From Deltaproteobacteria bacterium (GTDB taxonomy: Bacteria; Desulfobacterota; BSN033; UBA1163): a DNA stretch of 64,000 bases. Below are positions 8,245 to 16,858 of the stretch, piece after piece (the first letter of the stretch is position 1; each line of letters opens with the position of its first letter). The notes beneath the pieces are model-generated. The model made no database searches and was not told where the DNA came from. It saw only the letters and a list, made by a program, of their open reading frames with translations. The DNA lies in contig VGRY01000004.1 in assembly GCA_016875195.1 (NCBI GenBank), forward strand, positions 1-64,000. Direction: 5' to 3'. The translations under genes and the position numbers were made by a program.

Positions 8245-9126
8245 ATGGTCAAAATAGAATCCCCTCATTTTCAGAAAGAAGCCGTGATCGAGAAGCTTCA
8301 TCAGCATGTGGGAAATCTCTCTGTCAAAATCGGAGAACGGCATCTCTGGAAGGAGGGATCGCTCGAAAGGACTACCGATTATATTGAGTCAATCCTGACC
8401 TCCTTTGGGTATCCTGTTCAGCGCCAAACCTATTCGTGTTACGGAAAAAGTGTTTCAAATCTGATCGTCGAAAAGAACGGAACAGAGAAGGAAGTAGTGG
8501 TCATCGGTGCCCATTATGATACTGTTCCGGGAACTCCCGGGGCAGATGACAACGCATCTGCAGTGGCTGGTTTGCTTGAGCTGGCAAGGTTACATCGAAA
8601 TATCCCAACGAGAAAGACACTTTTATTCGTCGCATTTGCCAACGAGGAGCCCCCCTGTTTTGGATTTTCCAACATGGGAAGCATGATTTGTGCAAAGGCT
8701 TTAAAAGAGCAGGGAGTTTCTGTCGCTGTGATGGTTTCGCTGGAGATGATCGGGTATTTTCGGCCAGACCAGACTCAGAATTATCCCCTTCCGGGGATGA
8801 GCCTTTTTTATCCAAAGACAGCTGACTTCATCGGAGTGGTTGGTAATTTTCATTCATCGAAATATGTCTCTCTCTTCAAAAAAGGAATCAGAAAATATTC
8901 GGCCATTGATGCAAGGTCGTTGACTGGCCCGGAATTTTTTGGAGGGATCAACCTTTCGGATAATTCTTCCTTCTGGCGACATGGATTCAGGGCCATCATG
9001 GTGACGGATACCTCATTCTTCAGGAATCCCAATTACCACCAGGAAACCGATACCATTGACACCCTCGATTTCGAGAAGATGGCAGAGGTGGTCAAGGGGC
9101 TTCACTTTACGCTGATGGAGATGTAG
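8245..9126 (+). CDS. M28-family zinc aminopeptidase
   Basis: This 293-residue peptidase lacks an obvious signal peptide. The M28 zinc-binding signature is clear: H-Y-D-T near residue 90, G-A-D-D-N-A-S-A near 99-106 and F-A-N-E-E-P-P near 131-137. A later S-L-E-M-I-G-Y and a C-terminal H-Q-E-T-D-T-I-D-T-L segment complete the ligands. By family it removes amino acids from peptide N-termini with two zinc ions. It follows the OsmC gene by 34 bases on the same strand and may be co-transcribed, though no functional link is evident. Confidence 0.85.
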   Translation: MVKIESPHFQKEAVIEKLHQHVGNLSVKIGERHLWKEGSLERTTDYIESILTSFGYPVQRQTYSCYGKSVSNLIVEKNGTEKEVVVIGAHYDTVPGTPGADDNASAVAGLLELARLHRNIPTRKTLLFVAFANEEPPCFGFSNMGSMICAKALKEQGVSVAVMVSLEMIGYFRPDQTQNYPLPGMSLFYPKTADFIGVVGNFHSSKYVSLFKKGIRKYSAIDARSLTGPEFFGGINLSDNSSFWRHGFRAIMVTDTSFFRNPNYHQETDTIDTLDFEKMAEVVKGLHFTLMEM

Positions 9127-9540
9127 ATTAATAGTTGCATAGTCTCATGGTCGGATAGTCACATAGTCTTGTCGTCTTATAGTTATTCAATAAGGAGTCC
9201 TTAATTGAAGAGATATGCTCTTCGGAAGAACTCCAGTAACCCCCCTTCCTCCCCCCTTAATTTAAGGGGGGAATAGAGGGGGGTTATATAAGTGGCCATT
9301 CCGTCCGTCGCCAGAGTCCCCATGCCAGCCTTCGAGTTGGTAGTGCGGCTCTGGACGGTGGCGCCTCCCTTTGGCAAAGCCTGCCTGCCCCGCCCTTGGT
9401 CTATTAATAGTTCGGGACCGGGGCCGGTAGGCAGGGGAACAAAGGATAGATTTATCGTCTATTCTATACAATTTTGGACTGATTAATAACTAACCGACTA
9501 TCTGACTAATGACTATAAGACTATTATTCAAGAGGACGGT
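9127..9540. repeat. structured intergenic region with inverted ATAGTC arrays and hairpins
   Basis: No convincing gene. The left flank (9127-9188) carries degenerate ATAGTC units and the right flank (about 9483-9533) carries the reverse complement, GACTAT, so two arrays face each other. Between them is a strong hairpin at 9238-9285 with C-rich and G-rich arms (AACCCCCCTT facing AGGGGGGTT, with a second CCCCCCTTAA/TTAAGGGGGG step). A GC-rich segment at about 9295-9440 contains further inverted pieces (CCGTCGCCAGAG/CTCTGGACGG, CTGCCT/AGGCAG). This could be a non-autonomous mobile element or a structured RNA. The inner hairpin could also terminate the upstream transcript. Confidence 0.5.
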
Positions 9541-10128
9541 ATGATTAAAGAGATTAGACTACCAAAGCCGAAGGAGAAAGGGTCGGTCTCCATTGAAGAG
9601 GCCCTTAATAAAAGAAAGTCGGTGAGAGATTATAAGAAGGCTTCGTTGAGTATAGAAGAGGTATCACAACTTCTATGGTCAGGCTCGGGCAAGAATCTCT
9701 ACCGAAGAACAGCTCCTTCTGCAGGAGCCACCTATCCCCTGGAGATTTATCTGGTTGCGGGGGAAGTGGAAGGGGTTGAACCAGGGGTCTATCATTACTC
9801 CATCGCCAGACATAGCTTGGTAAAGATCAAAGAGCAGGATGCCCGGAGAGAGGTGTGCCGGGCGGCCCTGGAGCAGAGGATGATCGAGAGGGCCCCTATT
9901 ACCATAATCATCGCCGCCGAGTATGGACGCACAACAGCTCATTACGGTCAGAGAGGAATCCGTTATGTCCATATGGAAGTGGGTCATGTGGGGCAGAATG
10001 TTTCACTTCAGGCCGTAGCCCTGAATATGGGAACGGTCATGATCGGTGCGTTCGATGATCAGCGAGTAAAGGAGGTTCTCGAAATCGAAGAGGAGCCTCT
10101 CTATATCATTCCTGTAGGGAAGATTTAA
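9541..10128 (+). CDS. SagB/ThcOx-type nitroreductase-family oxidoreductase
   Basis: This 195-residue flavoprotein has the nitroreductase-family start (KRKSVRDYKKASLSIEEVSQLLW), the SagB-like block TAPSAGATYPLEIYLV and a C-terminal GAFDDQRVKEVL...PLYIIPVGKI. By family it binds FMN and performs NAD(P)H-dependent reduction or dehydrogenation. The 'SagB' name comes from azoline oxidation in peptide toxins. No precursor peptide or cyclodehydratase is nearby, so a general reductase role is more likely. No clean Shine-Dalgarno is seen beyond AGAGGACGGT directly before the ATG. It stands alone between two long non-coding stretches. Confidence 0.8.
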   Translation: MIKEIRLPKPKEKGSVSIEEALNKRKSVRDYKKASLSIEEVSQLLWSGSGKNLYRRTAPSAGATYPLEIYLVAGEVEGVEPGVYHYSIARHSLVKIKEQDARREVCRAALEQRMIERAPITIIIAAEYGRTTAHYGQRGIRYVHMEVGHVGQNVSLQAVALNMGTVMIGAFDDQRVKEVLEIEEEPLYIIPVGKI

Positions 10129-10461
10129 AAGAAAAAATAAGAGAAATCTACAATTTGTTGGTCTTTAGATTGAATTTTGATTTTTGTTCAAATCAATCAT
10201 TGGTTTCTCTACGCTTTCGCGTATAAATTCCCCCCATAAAATCCACACTTCCAAAAATTCAAAAATAGGTGTATATTACCTTCGTAAAATAACAATGGAG
10301 AGACCCCCAAGCCCAACTGAATAATCCTTTTGTAAATTATGTTAGAAATGTGTCCCTTACCGGGCTATTTTAAAACACAAAAAGGCCTTTTTAAGACATG
10401 TATAGGCTTATTTTTTAGGAAAACATAGCAACAACATAGAAAATAATAGTGTGACACCAGA
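10129..10461. other. AT-rich intergenic stretch, nothing recognised
   Basis: About 330 AT-rich bases without a supported ORF, clear terminator or consensus promoter. The composition differs from the genes on the left and fits the accessory character of the segment that follows. Confidence 0.4.
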
Positions 10462-11019
10462 ATGATAGAAATACTGACAGCAATTCTCGTTATTTTCACC
10501 GGCTTCTATGCTTGGGCCACATTTAGGATTCTCAAAGCTAATGAAAAAGTTGTTGAGCAAATGCGATACCAACAGGAAGCGACCCAACGTCCGTACATTT
10601 CCATCTCACCAGTTTTATACCCCGAGAACCCAATTGTCTTCTTGAAGATAAAAAACTCAGGACTTACTGCTGCTCACAACGTACGCTTAAGTTTGGACAG
10701 GGATTTCTATCAGTTCGGTGAAAAAAGAGAGGAAAGCAATCTAAAATCATTTAGAGCCTTCACGGAACCAATTGATTCTTTTGTGCCCGGTGGGGAAATG
10801 CTTTTTTACCTCGCTCAAAGCTTTGTGATATTTGGAGAAAAGACTGATCCAAGTCTCACACCAAGTTGTTTTACAATCACCGCAGAATACGAATATCACT
10901 CTAAAAAAGTAAGGGAAAAAACAATCATCGATTTGCGGCCATATCTTGCGAGTACATTTCCATATGATCCGTTGGTAAATCAGATGATAAAATTAATAGA
11001 AACCATTAAAAAGAAATAA
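10462..11019 (+). CDS. membrane-anchored protein of unknown function
   Basis: I do not recognise this 185-residue protein. Residues 1-22 form one transmembrane helix, residues 23-45 a charged helix (KANEKVVEQMRYQQEATQRPYI), and the rest is beta-rich (FLKIKNSGLTAAHNVRLSLD). The layout suggests a soluble domain tethered to the inner membrane. Similar one-helix proteins are common beside phage-defence or restriction genes. The next gene on the same strand is a restriction-modification enzyme, 123 bases away, but no shared function is demonstrated. Confidence 0.55.
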   Translation: MIEILTAILVIFTGFYAWATFRILKANEKVVEQMRYQQEATQRPYISISPVLYPENPIVFLKIKNSGLTAAHNVRLSLDRDFYQFGEKREESNLKSFRAFTEPIDSFVPGGEMLFYLAQSFVIFGEKTDPSLTPSCFTITAEYEYHSKKVREKTIIDLRPYLASTFPYDPLVNQMIKLIETIKKK

Positions 11020-11142
11020 CCATGTCCTAACCGGTGGGTGAAGAATAAGGGGGAACAGCATTACTGATGGTCCTTAGCTTAGCCAGTCCATTATGTCCCA
11101 ATCTATACTTCGATTGATTATATGCTGCTTATTGGATAGACA

Positions 11143-14100
11143 ATGATAGAGACATATATCAAAAAGATTGCATCGATCACCAAGCAGGGAGATGCTCGTG
11201 AGGAATCTTACTATCCTGCCCTTGCGGGGCTTCTTGAAGAGTTCTCCAATACGGAGAGAAAAAAGAAGGTCCACATCACCGTCCTGCCGAAAAAGACTGA
11301 AGCCGGCAATCCGGACTTTCGAGTCTGGGACGGCAAACATGCTCATGTCGGCTATATTGAAGCCAAGCCGCCCAGAGCTAATCTTGATGAAATCGAGACC
11401 TCCGACCAATTGAAGCGCTATATTTCCATTTTTCCTAATTTCATCCTAACAAACTTCTATGAGTTCCGGCTTTACCGTAATGGCCAGCGTGTTACCCACG
11501 TTTTGCTCGCACGACCGTATATTCCGACAAAACTGAAATTCATTCCTCCTGCTGAGCACACCGTTGAATTCTTGGCCTTGCTGGAAAAGTTCTTTCAGTT
11601 CTCGCTACCGACGAAATTCACCGCTGAGAGCCTTGCGAAAGAACTCGCCACCCGAACCCGCTTCCTTAGGGATCAAGTGATCAAAGAGGAATTGCGTGAA
11701 ACAACCAGTGTACGCGCAAAGAAAATTCTTGGCTTCTTTGAGGCATTCCAGAAACATCTCATTTTCAACCTTAAGCCGGATGAGTTTGCGGACCTCTATG
11801 CCCAGACCATAACCTATGGTCTCTTTGCCGCAAGAACCCGCGCCAATGGAGAATTCAATCGAATCTTGGCTTACGATCTTATTCCCAAAACCATCGGTAT
11901 CTTACGCGACATCTTTCACTTTGTCTCATTTGACCCACCCGAGCAACTCCGTGCGACCGTTGATGATATTGCGGAAGTTCTTGCCGTCGCCGATGTCAGG
12001 AGCATCCTCCACCAATACTTCAAGGAAGGCAAGGGAAGCGATCCGATTTTCCATTTCTACGAGACGTTCCTTGCTGAGTACAACCCTCAGGAGCGTGAGC
12101 GGCGGGGCGTTTATTACACACCCGAACCTGTTGTTTCTTACATCGTCCGCTCTCTGAACATCATCCTCAAGGAGAGATTCGGACGGCAAGACGGGTTTGC
12201 CGCGCAATCCGTTACGGTGCTCGATCCTGCTGGCGGAACGCTCACCTTCCTTGCTGAAGCGGCAAGGCTCGCGGTGGAAGAATTTGTAAGCAAGTATGGT
12301 GAAGGCTCAAAGGGAAAATTTATTGAGGATCATATTCTCAAACACTTCTTTGCCTTTGAGTTGATGATGGCCCCATACGCAGCGGGCCACCTGAAGATGG
12401 GCTATCTTCTGGATGAACTCGGACATAAGCTGGCAGGTTATGAGCGATTCCAATTCTATTTGACGAATACGCTGGAAATGGAAGAGCTGGTCCAGACATC
12501 GCTTCCAGGAATGGCCTCCCTTTCAGAAGAATCCCACCTTGCCAGCAAGGTAAAGAAAGAAAGGCCGATCCTTGTCATTCTCGGCAATCCCCCATACTCC
12601 GGGCACTCAGCCAATAAGGGCGATTGGATTAAAGATCAAATCGAAAACTATAAAAAAGTGGATGGGAAACCCCTTGGAGAGAAGAATCCCAAGTGGCTTC
12701 AGGATGACTACGTTAAGTTCATCCGGTTCGCTCAATGGAAGATTGACCAAATCGGCGAAGGCGTTCTCGGGTTCATCACGAATCACAGTTATCTTGATAA
12801 CCCCACATTTAGGGGAATGCGGCAATCCCTGATGAACTCCTTTGATGAAATATACATCCTCGACCTTCACGGTAACTCCCTCAAAAAAGAAAAGGCTCCT
12901 GATGGTTCCAAAGACGAGAATGTTTTCGACATTCAACAAGGCGTTGCTATCGCGCTCTTCATGAAGAGAAAAGGGACGCATCTCAAAAGGGTTAAACACG
13001 GCGAAATATGGGGACAGCGAAACGATAAATACAAATGGTTATTGAAACACGATCTGAGAATGAAAGGATGGACCGAAATCACACCATCCTCACCTCTCTA
13101 CCTTTTCGTTCCGAGAGAAGAAAAGTTAAATAAGCGGTTTCAATCCTATCCAAGCATTCCGGAGATTTTTCCTGTGAACAGCGTCGGGATTGTGACTGCA
13201 AGAGATCATTTTACGATCCATTGGACTTCTCACCAAGTATGGACAACGGTCTTGAATTTTGTCTCTCTTGACTCTGAGATGGCCCGCCAGGCCTATCGGC
13301 TTGGCAGTGATGTTCGAGACTGGAAGGTAAAGTTAGCACAAGAGGACTTGAAGAAAAGTGGTCCGACCAAGGAGAATATTGTTCCCATTCTTTATAGGCC
13401 CTTTGATATTCGCTATACGTATTACACGGGCAGGTCAAAAGGTTTTCATTGTATGCCACGTGGAGGAGTCATGCAGCATATGCTGGAAACAAATCTCGGT
13501 CTTATCCTCCCTCGCCGAGTCGAAACAGCTATTCCTTGGGGACATGCCTTCGTATCAAAAGGAGTTGTTGAACATGTCGCCGTGTCGTTAAAAACAATTG
13601 ACTATTGTTTTCCACTGTATCTATATAAAAAATCTGATTCTGGCGGTTCTGGCCGGAGAAGCGGATTCTCTAAATATCAATCAATGTTCGTATTTGAGCC
13701 AGCGGCAGCGTACACGATGCGTCACACCAATATCAATTCTAAGATCTTTGCATCATTAGCAAATACTTACAAGAGGCAGCCCGCGCCGGAGGATATTTTC
13801 CATTACATCTACGCTCTTCTTTATTCAAACTCCTACCGGAAAAAATATACGGAGTTTCTGAAGACTGATTTTCCCCGAGTCCCATTCACAAAGGACTACA
13901 AGCTATTTAAGGTACTTGCCGATAAAGGTGCGGAGCTTGTTGAACTCCATCTGCTCCAATCAAAAAGGCTGGCCAAACCAATTGCCAGGTGCGAAGGCTC
14001 GGGAGACCTTCGTGTGGACAAAGTAACTTACGATCAGACAAAGACATGTGTTCATATTAATCCTGAGAAATGGTTCACCGGCATCCTTCCCGACGTCTGG

Positions 14101-14292
14101 GAATATCACATAGGAGGCTATCGGGTTGCAGAGAAATGGCTCAAGGACCGCAAGGGTAGGCAGCTTTCATCTGAAGAAGTGGTTCACTACGCCAGGGTAG
14201 TAACAGCCATTGCAGAGACAATCAGCTTTCAAGAAACTTTAGATGAATTGTTCAAAGAAATCGAAGCAAACCTACTCGAAGTGAAGCTGTGA
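11143..14292 (+). CDS. single-chain restriction-modification enzyme (type ISP/IIG-like), N6-adenine methyltransferase
   Basis: This is a 1049-residue protein. Residues about 20-110 form an Mrr-like PD-(D/E)xK nuclease (PDFRVWDG then GYIEAKP). A helical linker runs to about 330. The adenine methyltransferase core has motif I (LDPAGGTLTFL, near 365) and catalytic motif IV NPPYSG near 485. The rest, about 620-1040, looks like a target-recognition region. Nuclease, methylase and specificity in one chain match the enzymes annotated as type ISP. The RecA-like helicase of the LlaGI/LlaBIII prototypes is absent, so its mechanism is closer to type IIG/IIL. It defends against foreign DNA by methylation-dependent discrimination. 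The frame is intact. Confidence 0.8.
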   Translation: MIETYIKKIASITKQGDAREESYYPALAGLLEEFSNTERKKKVHITVLPKKTEAGNPDFRVWDGKHAHVGYIEAKPPRANLDEIETSDQLKRYISIFPNFILTNFYEFRLYRNGQRVTHVLLARPYIPTKLKFIPPAEHTVEFLALLEKFFQFSLPTKFTAESLAKELATRTRFLRDQVIKEELRETTSVRAKKILGFFEAFQKHLIFNLKPDEFADLYAQTITYGLFAARTRANGEFNRILAYDLIPKTIGILRDIFHFVSFDPPEQLRATVDDIAEVLAVADVRSILHQYFKEGKGSDPIFHFYETFLAEYNPQERERRGVYYTPEPVVSYIVRSLNIILKERFGRQDGFAAQSVTVLDPAGGTLTFLAEAARLAVEEFVSKYGEGSKGKFIEDHILKHFFAFELMMAPYAAGHLKMGYLLDELGHKLAGYERFQFYLTNTLEMEELVQTSLPGMASLSEESHLASKVKKERPILVILGNPPYSGHSANKGDWIKDQIENYKKVDGKPLGEKNPKWLQDDYVKFIRFAQWKIDQIGEGVLGFITNHSYLDNPTFRGMRQSLMNSFDEIYILDLHGNSLKKEKAPDGSKDENVFDIQQGVAIALFMKRKGTHLKRVKHGEIWGQRNDKYKWLLKHDLRMKGWTEITPSSPLYLFVPREEKLNKRFQSYPSIPEIFPVNSVGIVTARDHFTIHWTSHQVWTTVLNFVSLDSEMARQAYRLGSDVRDWKVKLAQEDLKKSGPTKENIVPILYRPFDIRYTYYTGRSKGFHCMPRGGVMQHMLETNLGLILPRRVETAIPWGHAFVSKGVVEHVAVSLKTIDYCFPLYLYKKSDSGGSGRRSGFSKYQSMFVFEPAAAYTMRHTNINSKIFASLANTYKRQPAPEDIFHYIYALLYSNSYRKKYTEFLKTDFPRVPFTKDYKLFKVLADKGAELVELHLLQSKRLAKPIARCEGSGDLRVDKVTYDQTKTCVHINPEKWFTGILPDVWEYHIGGYRVAEKWLKDRKGRQLSSEEVVHYARVVTAIAETISFQETLDELFKEIEANLLEVKL

Positions 14293-14335
14293 ACAGAACG
14301 CATGAATCATAGAAACCAAAAAGTAGAAAGAATTT

Positions 14336-14920
14336 ATGTCTGGAAACCCGATAACGCATATCAATAGAAAATCTCAAATCTTTTACCTCCATCAAGGCAA
14401 GACAAAATTAGGTCATCCAAAGTACTTCTTTTCGTTAAAGAAGTTGGGCCCGTTACCTGATACTATGCCTAAAGGGTACGAAGTTTATGAAAATCCTAAT
14501 GGCCAGGTCTTCCTTCGTAAGAAAAGACCTACCATCATCCGTGACTCTGAAATCAAAGTTGTTTACGAAGGCATGAGGAAATATTCTGCCATAGAGTATT
14601 ACAGGCTCAATACCCAAAAGAATGCCATCATCGTATATTTGGCAGACCAGGATGCAGATGCAATAAAAAATCTCCTTTCTGGAAGGTACATTCTCAAGTC
14701 CGGGAATACCAAGAAGGCGCTGGATTCCATATTGAACTATTCGCCCATGATGAGGTTTGTTCTGACGGAAAAAGAGAAAAGGGTGTTTGTGGCAGAAAGA
14801 TATTGTTTTTTGGGGTCAATTAACGATTGGATAAATATAGGTGGACCGAACAAGTTGGAGAATCTGGTAAAAAAGTATTTAAAGCATTTAGGAAAAGAGT
14901 CCTTCTTTGAGTTAATCTAA
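14336..14920 (+). CDS. hypothetical protein adjacent to the restriction enzyme
   Basis: The protein has 194 residues, no signal peptide and no membrane segment. Its N-terminal half has a distinctive GHPKYFFSLKK...MPKGYEVYENPNGQVFLRKK block that I associate with uncharacterised bacterial proteins but cannot tie to a function. It starts 43 bases after the restriction-modification gene on the same strand and is likely co-transcribed. An accessory role in that system is possible but not shown. Confidence 0.55.
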   Translation: MSGNPITHINRKSQIFYLHQGKTKLGHPKYFFSLKKLGPLPDTMPKGYEVYENPNGQVFLRKKRPTIIRDSEIKVVYEGMRKYSAIEYYRLNTQKNAIIVYLADQDADAIKNLLSGRYILKSGNTKKALDSILNYSPMMRFVLTEKEKRVFVAERYCFLGSINDWINIGGPNKLENLVKKYLKHLGKESFFELI

Positions 14921-14963
14921 TCCAGGAATCACAATACTTTGAAGCGCTTCCAATTTTCAGTAA

Positions 14964-15158
14964 AAACATATTGCAGTTTCGGAAACCTCCAAAGGGTTGA
15001 TAAATTTTACGCTGTTTGGCAAGCGTTATATTGTTGATGGGAAACTTTTTGGATCGGGCGGTAAATCAGCTTTCATTCGCTCAGTCTGGTTCATCGAAAC
15101 AGGAGAGGATATTCCGCGGTTGGTGACTGCCTATCCTTTGCAAAGGAGGACAGGATGA
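14964..15158 (+). pseudogene. remnant of a DUF6883-like gene
   Basis: An open stretch of 64 codons reads INFTLFGKRYIVDGKLFG, then SAFIRSVWFIETGEDIPRLVTAYPL, which fits the C-terminal half of DUF6883 proteins. A TAA at 14961 closes the frame upstream and no good start is seen; a TTG at 14997 has only a poorly placed AAAGGG. The N-terminal half is missing. Its TGA overlaps the ATG of the DUF4926 gene as ATGA, the arrangement of an intact pair, so this looks like a 5'-truncated first gene of a two-gene unit. Confidence 0.5.
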
Positions 15159-15391
15159 TTAAAGAACTGGATAGTGTTGTGCTGAATGCCGACCTACCGG
15201 AGTATGGTTTGGAACGCGGCGATATCGGTACGGTTGTACTAATCCATGGTGACGGAAAGGGATATGAGGTTGAGTTTATGAGTTTGGTCGGTGAGACAAT
15301 GGCCGTCGTTTCACTTTCACCTTCAAAAATACGTCCAATTGGTCGCCGAGAGATTGCACATGCACGGGCAGTGGAAAGCATATCGCCGTAG
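15155..15391 (+). CDS. DUF4926 domain small protein
   Basis: This 78-residue protein matches DUF4926 in size and pattern: an LDSVVLNADLPEYGLERGDIGTVV opening, a GYEVEFMSLVGETMAVVSL core and a C-terminal basic tail. These small beta-barrel proteins commonly follow DUF6883 genes in toxin-antitoxin or immunity-like pairs; the biochemical role is unknown. Here the partner upstream is truncated, so this may be the surviving member. The ATG overlaps the upstream TGA and is preceded by AAAGGAGG. Confidence 0.7.
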   Translation: MIKELDSVVLNADLPEYGLERGDIGTVVLIHGDGKGYEVEFMSLVGETMAVVSLSPSKIRPIGRREIAHARAVESISP

Positions 15392-15460
15392 GGAACCCTT
15401 TGCAATTGCCCAATTGAGATCAGGCATCGCTAATTCGATATAGGGATTAAGAAGGCAACC

Positions 15461-16042
15461 TCATCCTGGGTTACCCTTCAGGCCGATGGATTCGGCGACT
15501 TCCTGCATTCCCTTGATGGTATCGTCAATCAGTTCATCCAGCCCGACTTGAAGCATCTCCGCGCCTTTCTCGATGATCGAGCGGTCCACCCCAGCGGCAA
15601 ATCTTTTATCTTTCCACTTGTTCTTCACAGACTTGACCTGAACGTCGAGGACGCTTTTTGAGGGACGGATCAGAGCGGTGGTGACGACAAGCCCTGTCAG
15701 CTCATCAATCGTATAAAGATATTTTTCCAAATGGGTCTCTGGCTTGACTTCGGAACAGATGCCCCATCCGTGGGAGACAGCGGCACGGATGTATTCTTCA
15801 GGCCATTCCTTCTCACGGAGAATCTCTCCTGTTCTTTTGCAATGCTGATCAGGAAACTTCTCATAGTCGAGATCGTGGATCAATCCGATGATTCCCCATT
15901 TCTCTTCATCCTCACCCCGCTTCCTTGCGATGTAGCGCATCACCCCTTCAACGGAATAGGCATGCTTTCGAAGGCTATCCGTCTCATTATATTGATGAAG
16001 CAGTTCCAGGGCTTCTTGGCGTGTCGGTATCTTTTCTCCCAT
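15461..16042 (-). CDS. HD-domain phosphohydrolase
   Basis: The protein has 193 residues. The HD signature is seen as H-A-Y-S-V-E near 27, then L-I-H-D-L-D-Y near 54-60, a V-S-H-G-W-G block near 89-94 and a later D near 112. By family it is a metal-dependent phosphohydrolase; close relatives are annotated only as HDIG or HD-domain proteins acting on nucleotides or phosphate esters. I chose the ATG at 16042, which has GAGGAG seven bases upstream, over one 57 bases further out. It is convergent with the DUF4926 gene and divergent from the molybdenum hydroxylase operon. Confidence 0.75.
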   Translation of the reverse strand: MGEKIPTRQEALELLHQYNETDSLRKHAYSVEGVMRYIARKRGEDEEKWGIIGLIHDLDYEKFPDQHCKRTGEILREKEWPEEYIRAAVSHGWGICSEVKPETHLEKYLYTIDELTGLVVTTALIRPSKSVLDVQVKSVKNKWKDKRFAAGVDRSIIEKGAEMLQVGLDELIDDTIKGMQEVAESIGLKGNPG

Positions 16043-16347
16043 GTTTGTGCTCCTCTCCTCTTTTTCAATCCATTTATCACTTCTCCCTATGAAGGTCAAG
16101 TTTTCACCATTAAATTAAAAGGTTCTTCCGGCTTTTGTATAGGTGCTTTTCCCCTTCTTAAGTATAAGTCGTTGCGACTCGAAACCGAGAGGGGGTGAGG
16201 GGGAGTTATAAGGGGAGGTTATCCACTCAATTCCCGATGAACCAAATTTAAATGAAAAAGTTTGACCATTGTCTTGCAATATAGAATAGAAAAATTTAGT
16301 GTTATCAGAGAAAAATAACCCAGAGAAAATGAAAAGGGGAGGGGCCT
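16043..16347. other. divergent intergenic region before the molybdenum hydroxylase operon
   Basis: About 305 bases. A G-rich run (about 16185-16220) and a TTGACC (16262-16267) with nearby TAGAAT are visible, but the spacing is too short for a convincing sigma70 promoter. AGGGGAGGGG just before 16348 is the ribosome site of the first operon gene. Confidence 0.4.
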
Positions 16348-16854
16348 ATGAAGAGAATCAGGGCAAGAAAGATACGACTTACAGTAAATGGGAAGGCCTA
16401 TGAACTGGAGGCGGGTAGCCAATCCGACCAGGTCAAACCCTCCCATACCCTTGCCCATACCCTGCGTGAGACCCTCGGGCTTAAAGGGACAAAAGTATCC
16501 TGCGATGAAGGAGCGTGTGGTGCATGTACAGTTTTGATGGATGGTCAACCGGTGTTCTCCTGTATGCTTCTGACTGTGGAGTGTGATGGGAAGAGTATAA
16601 CGACCATCGAGGGATTAAGAGATTCAGCAACAGGGAAGCTCGATCCCATTCAGCAAGCTTTTATTGACCATACTGCCTTCCAATGTGGTTTCTGTACGCC
16701 GGGCATCATCATGAGCGCAAAGGCGCTTCTTTGTGAGAATCCTTCACCCACAGAAGAAGAGGTAAAGGAAGCTCTCTCAGGCAATTTCTGCCGTTGTATC
16801 AGTCACTACCAGGTAGTAAAAGCTGTGATGTCGGCATCGAAAGAGGTGAGGTGA
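16348..16854 (+). CDS. molybdenum hydroxylase, small 2Fe-2S subunit
   Basis: At 168 residues it has the usual two-cluster layout of xanthine dehydrogenase-family small subunits. The plant-type ferredoxin motif CDEGACGACTVLMDG...C lies near 52-73, and the second cluster motif CGFCTPGI...CRC lies near 112-150. It relays electrons from the molybdenum centre to FAD. It is the first gene of an operon with the large Mo subunit (4-base gap) and the unusual FAD subunit. The family includes xanthine, CO, nicotinate and 4-hydroxybenzoyl-CoA enzymes; the substrate is not evident here. Confidence 0.9.
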   Translation: MKRIRARKIRLTVNGKAYELEAGSQSDQVKPSHTLAHTLRETLGLKGTKVSCDEGACGACTVLMDGQPVFSCMLLTVECDGKSITTIEGLRDSATGKLDPIQQAFIDHTAFQCGFCTPGIIMSAKALLCENPSPTEEEVKEALSGNFCRCISHYQVVKAVMSASKEVR

Positions 16855-16858
16855 ATCG

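Noticed and set aside
9238-9470. tRNA or rRNA-like fold in the GC-rich intergenic core
   Set aside because: No cloverleaf, anticodon arm or CCA-adjacent acceptor stem could be recognised; only hairpins.
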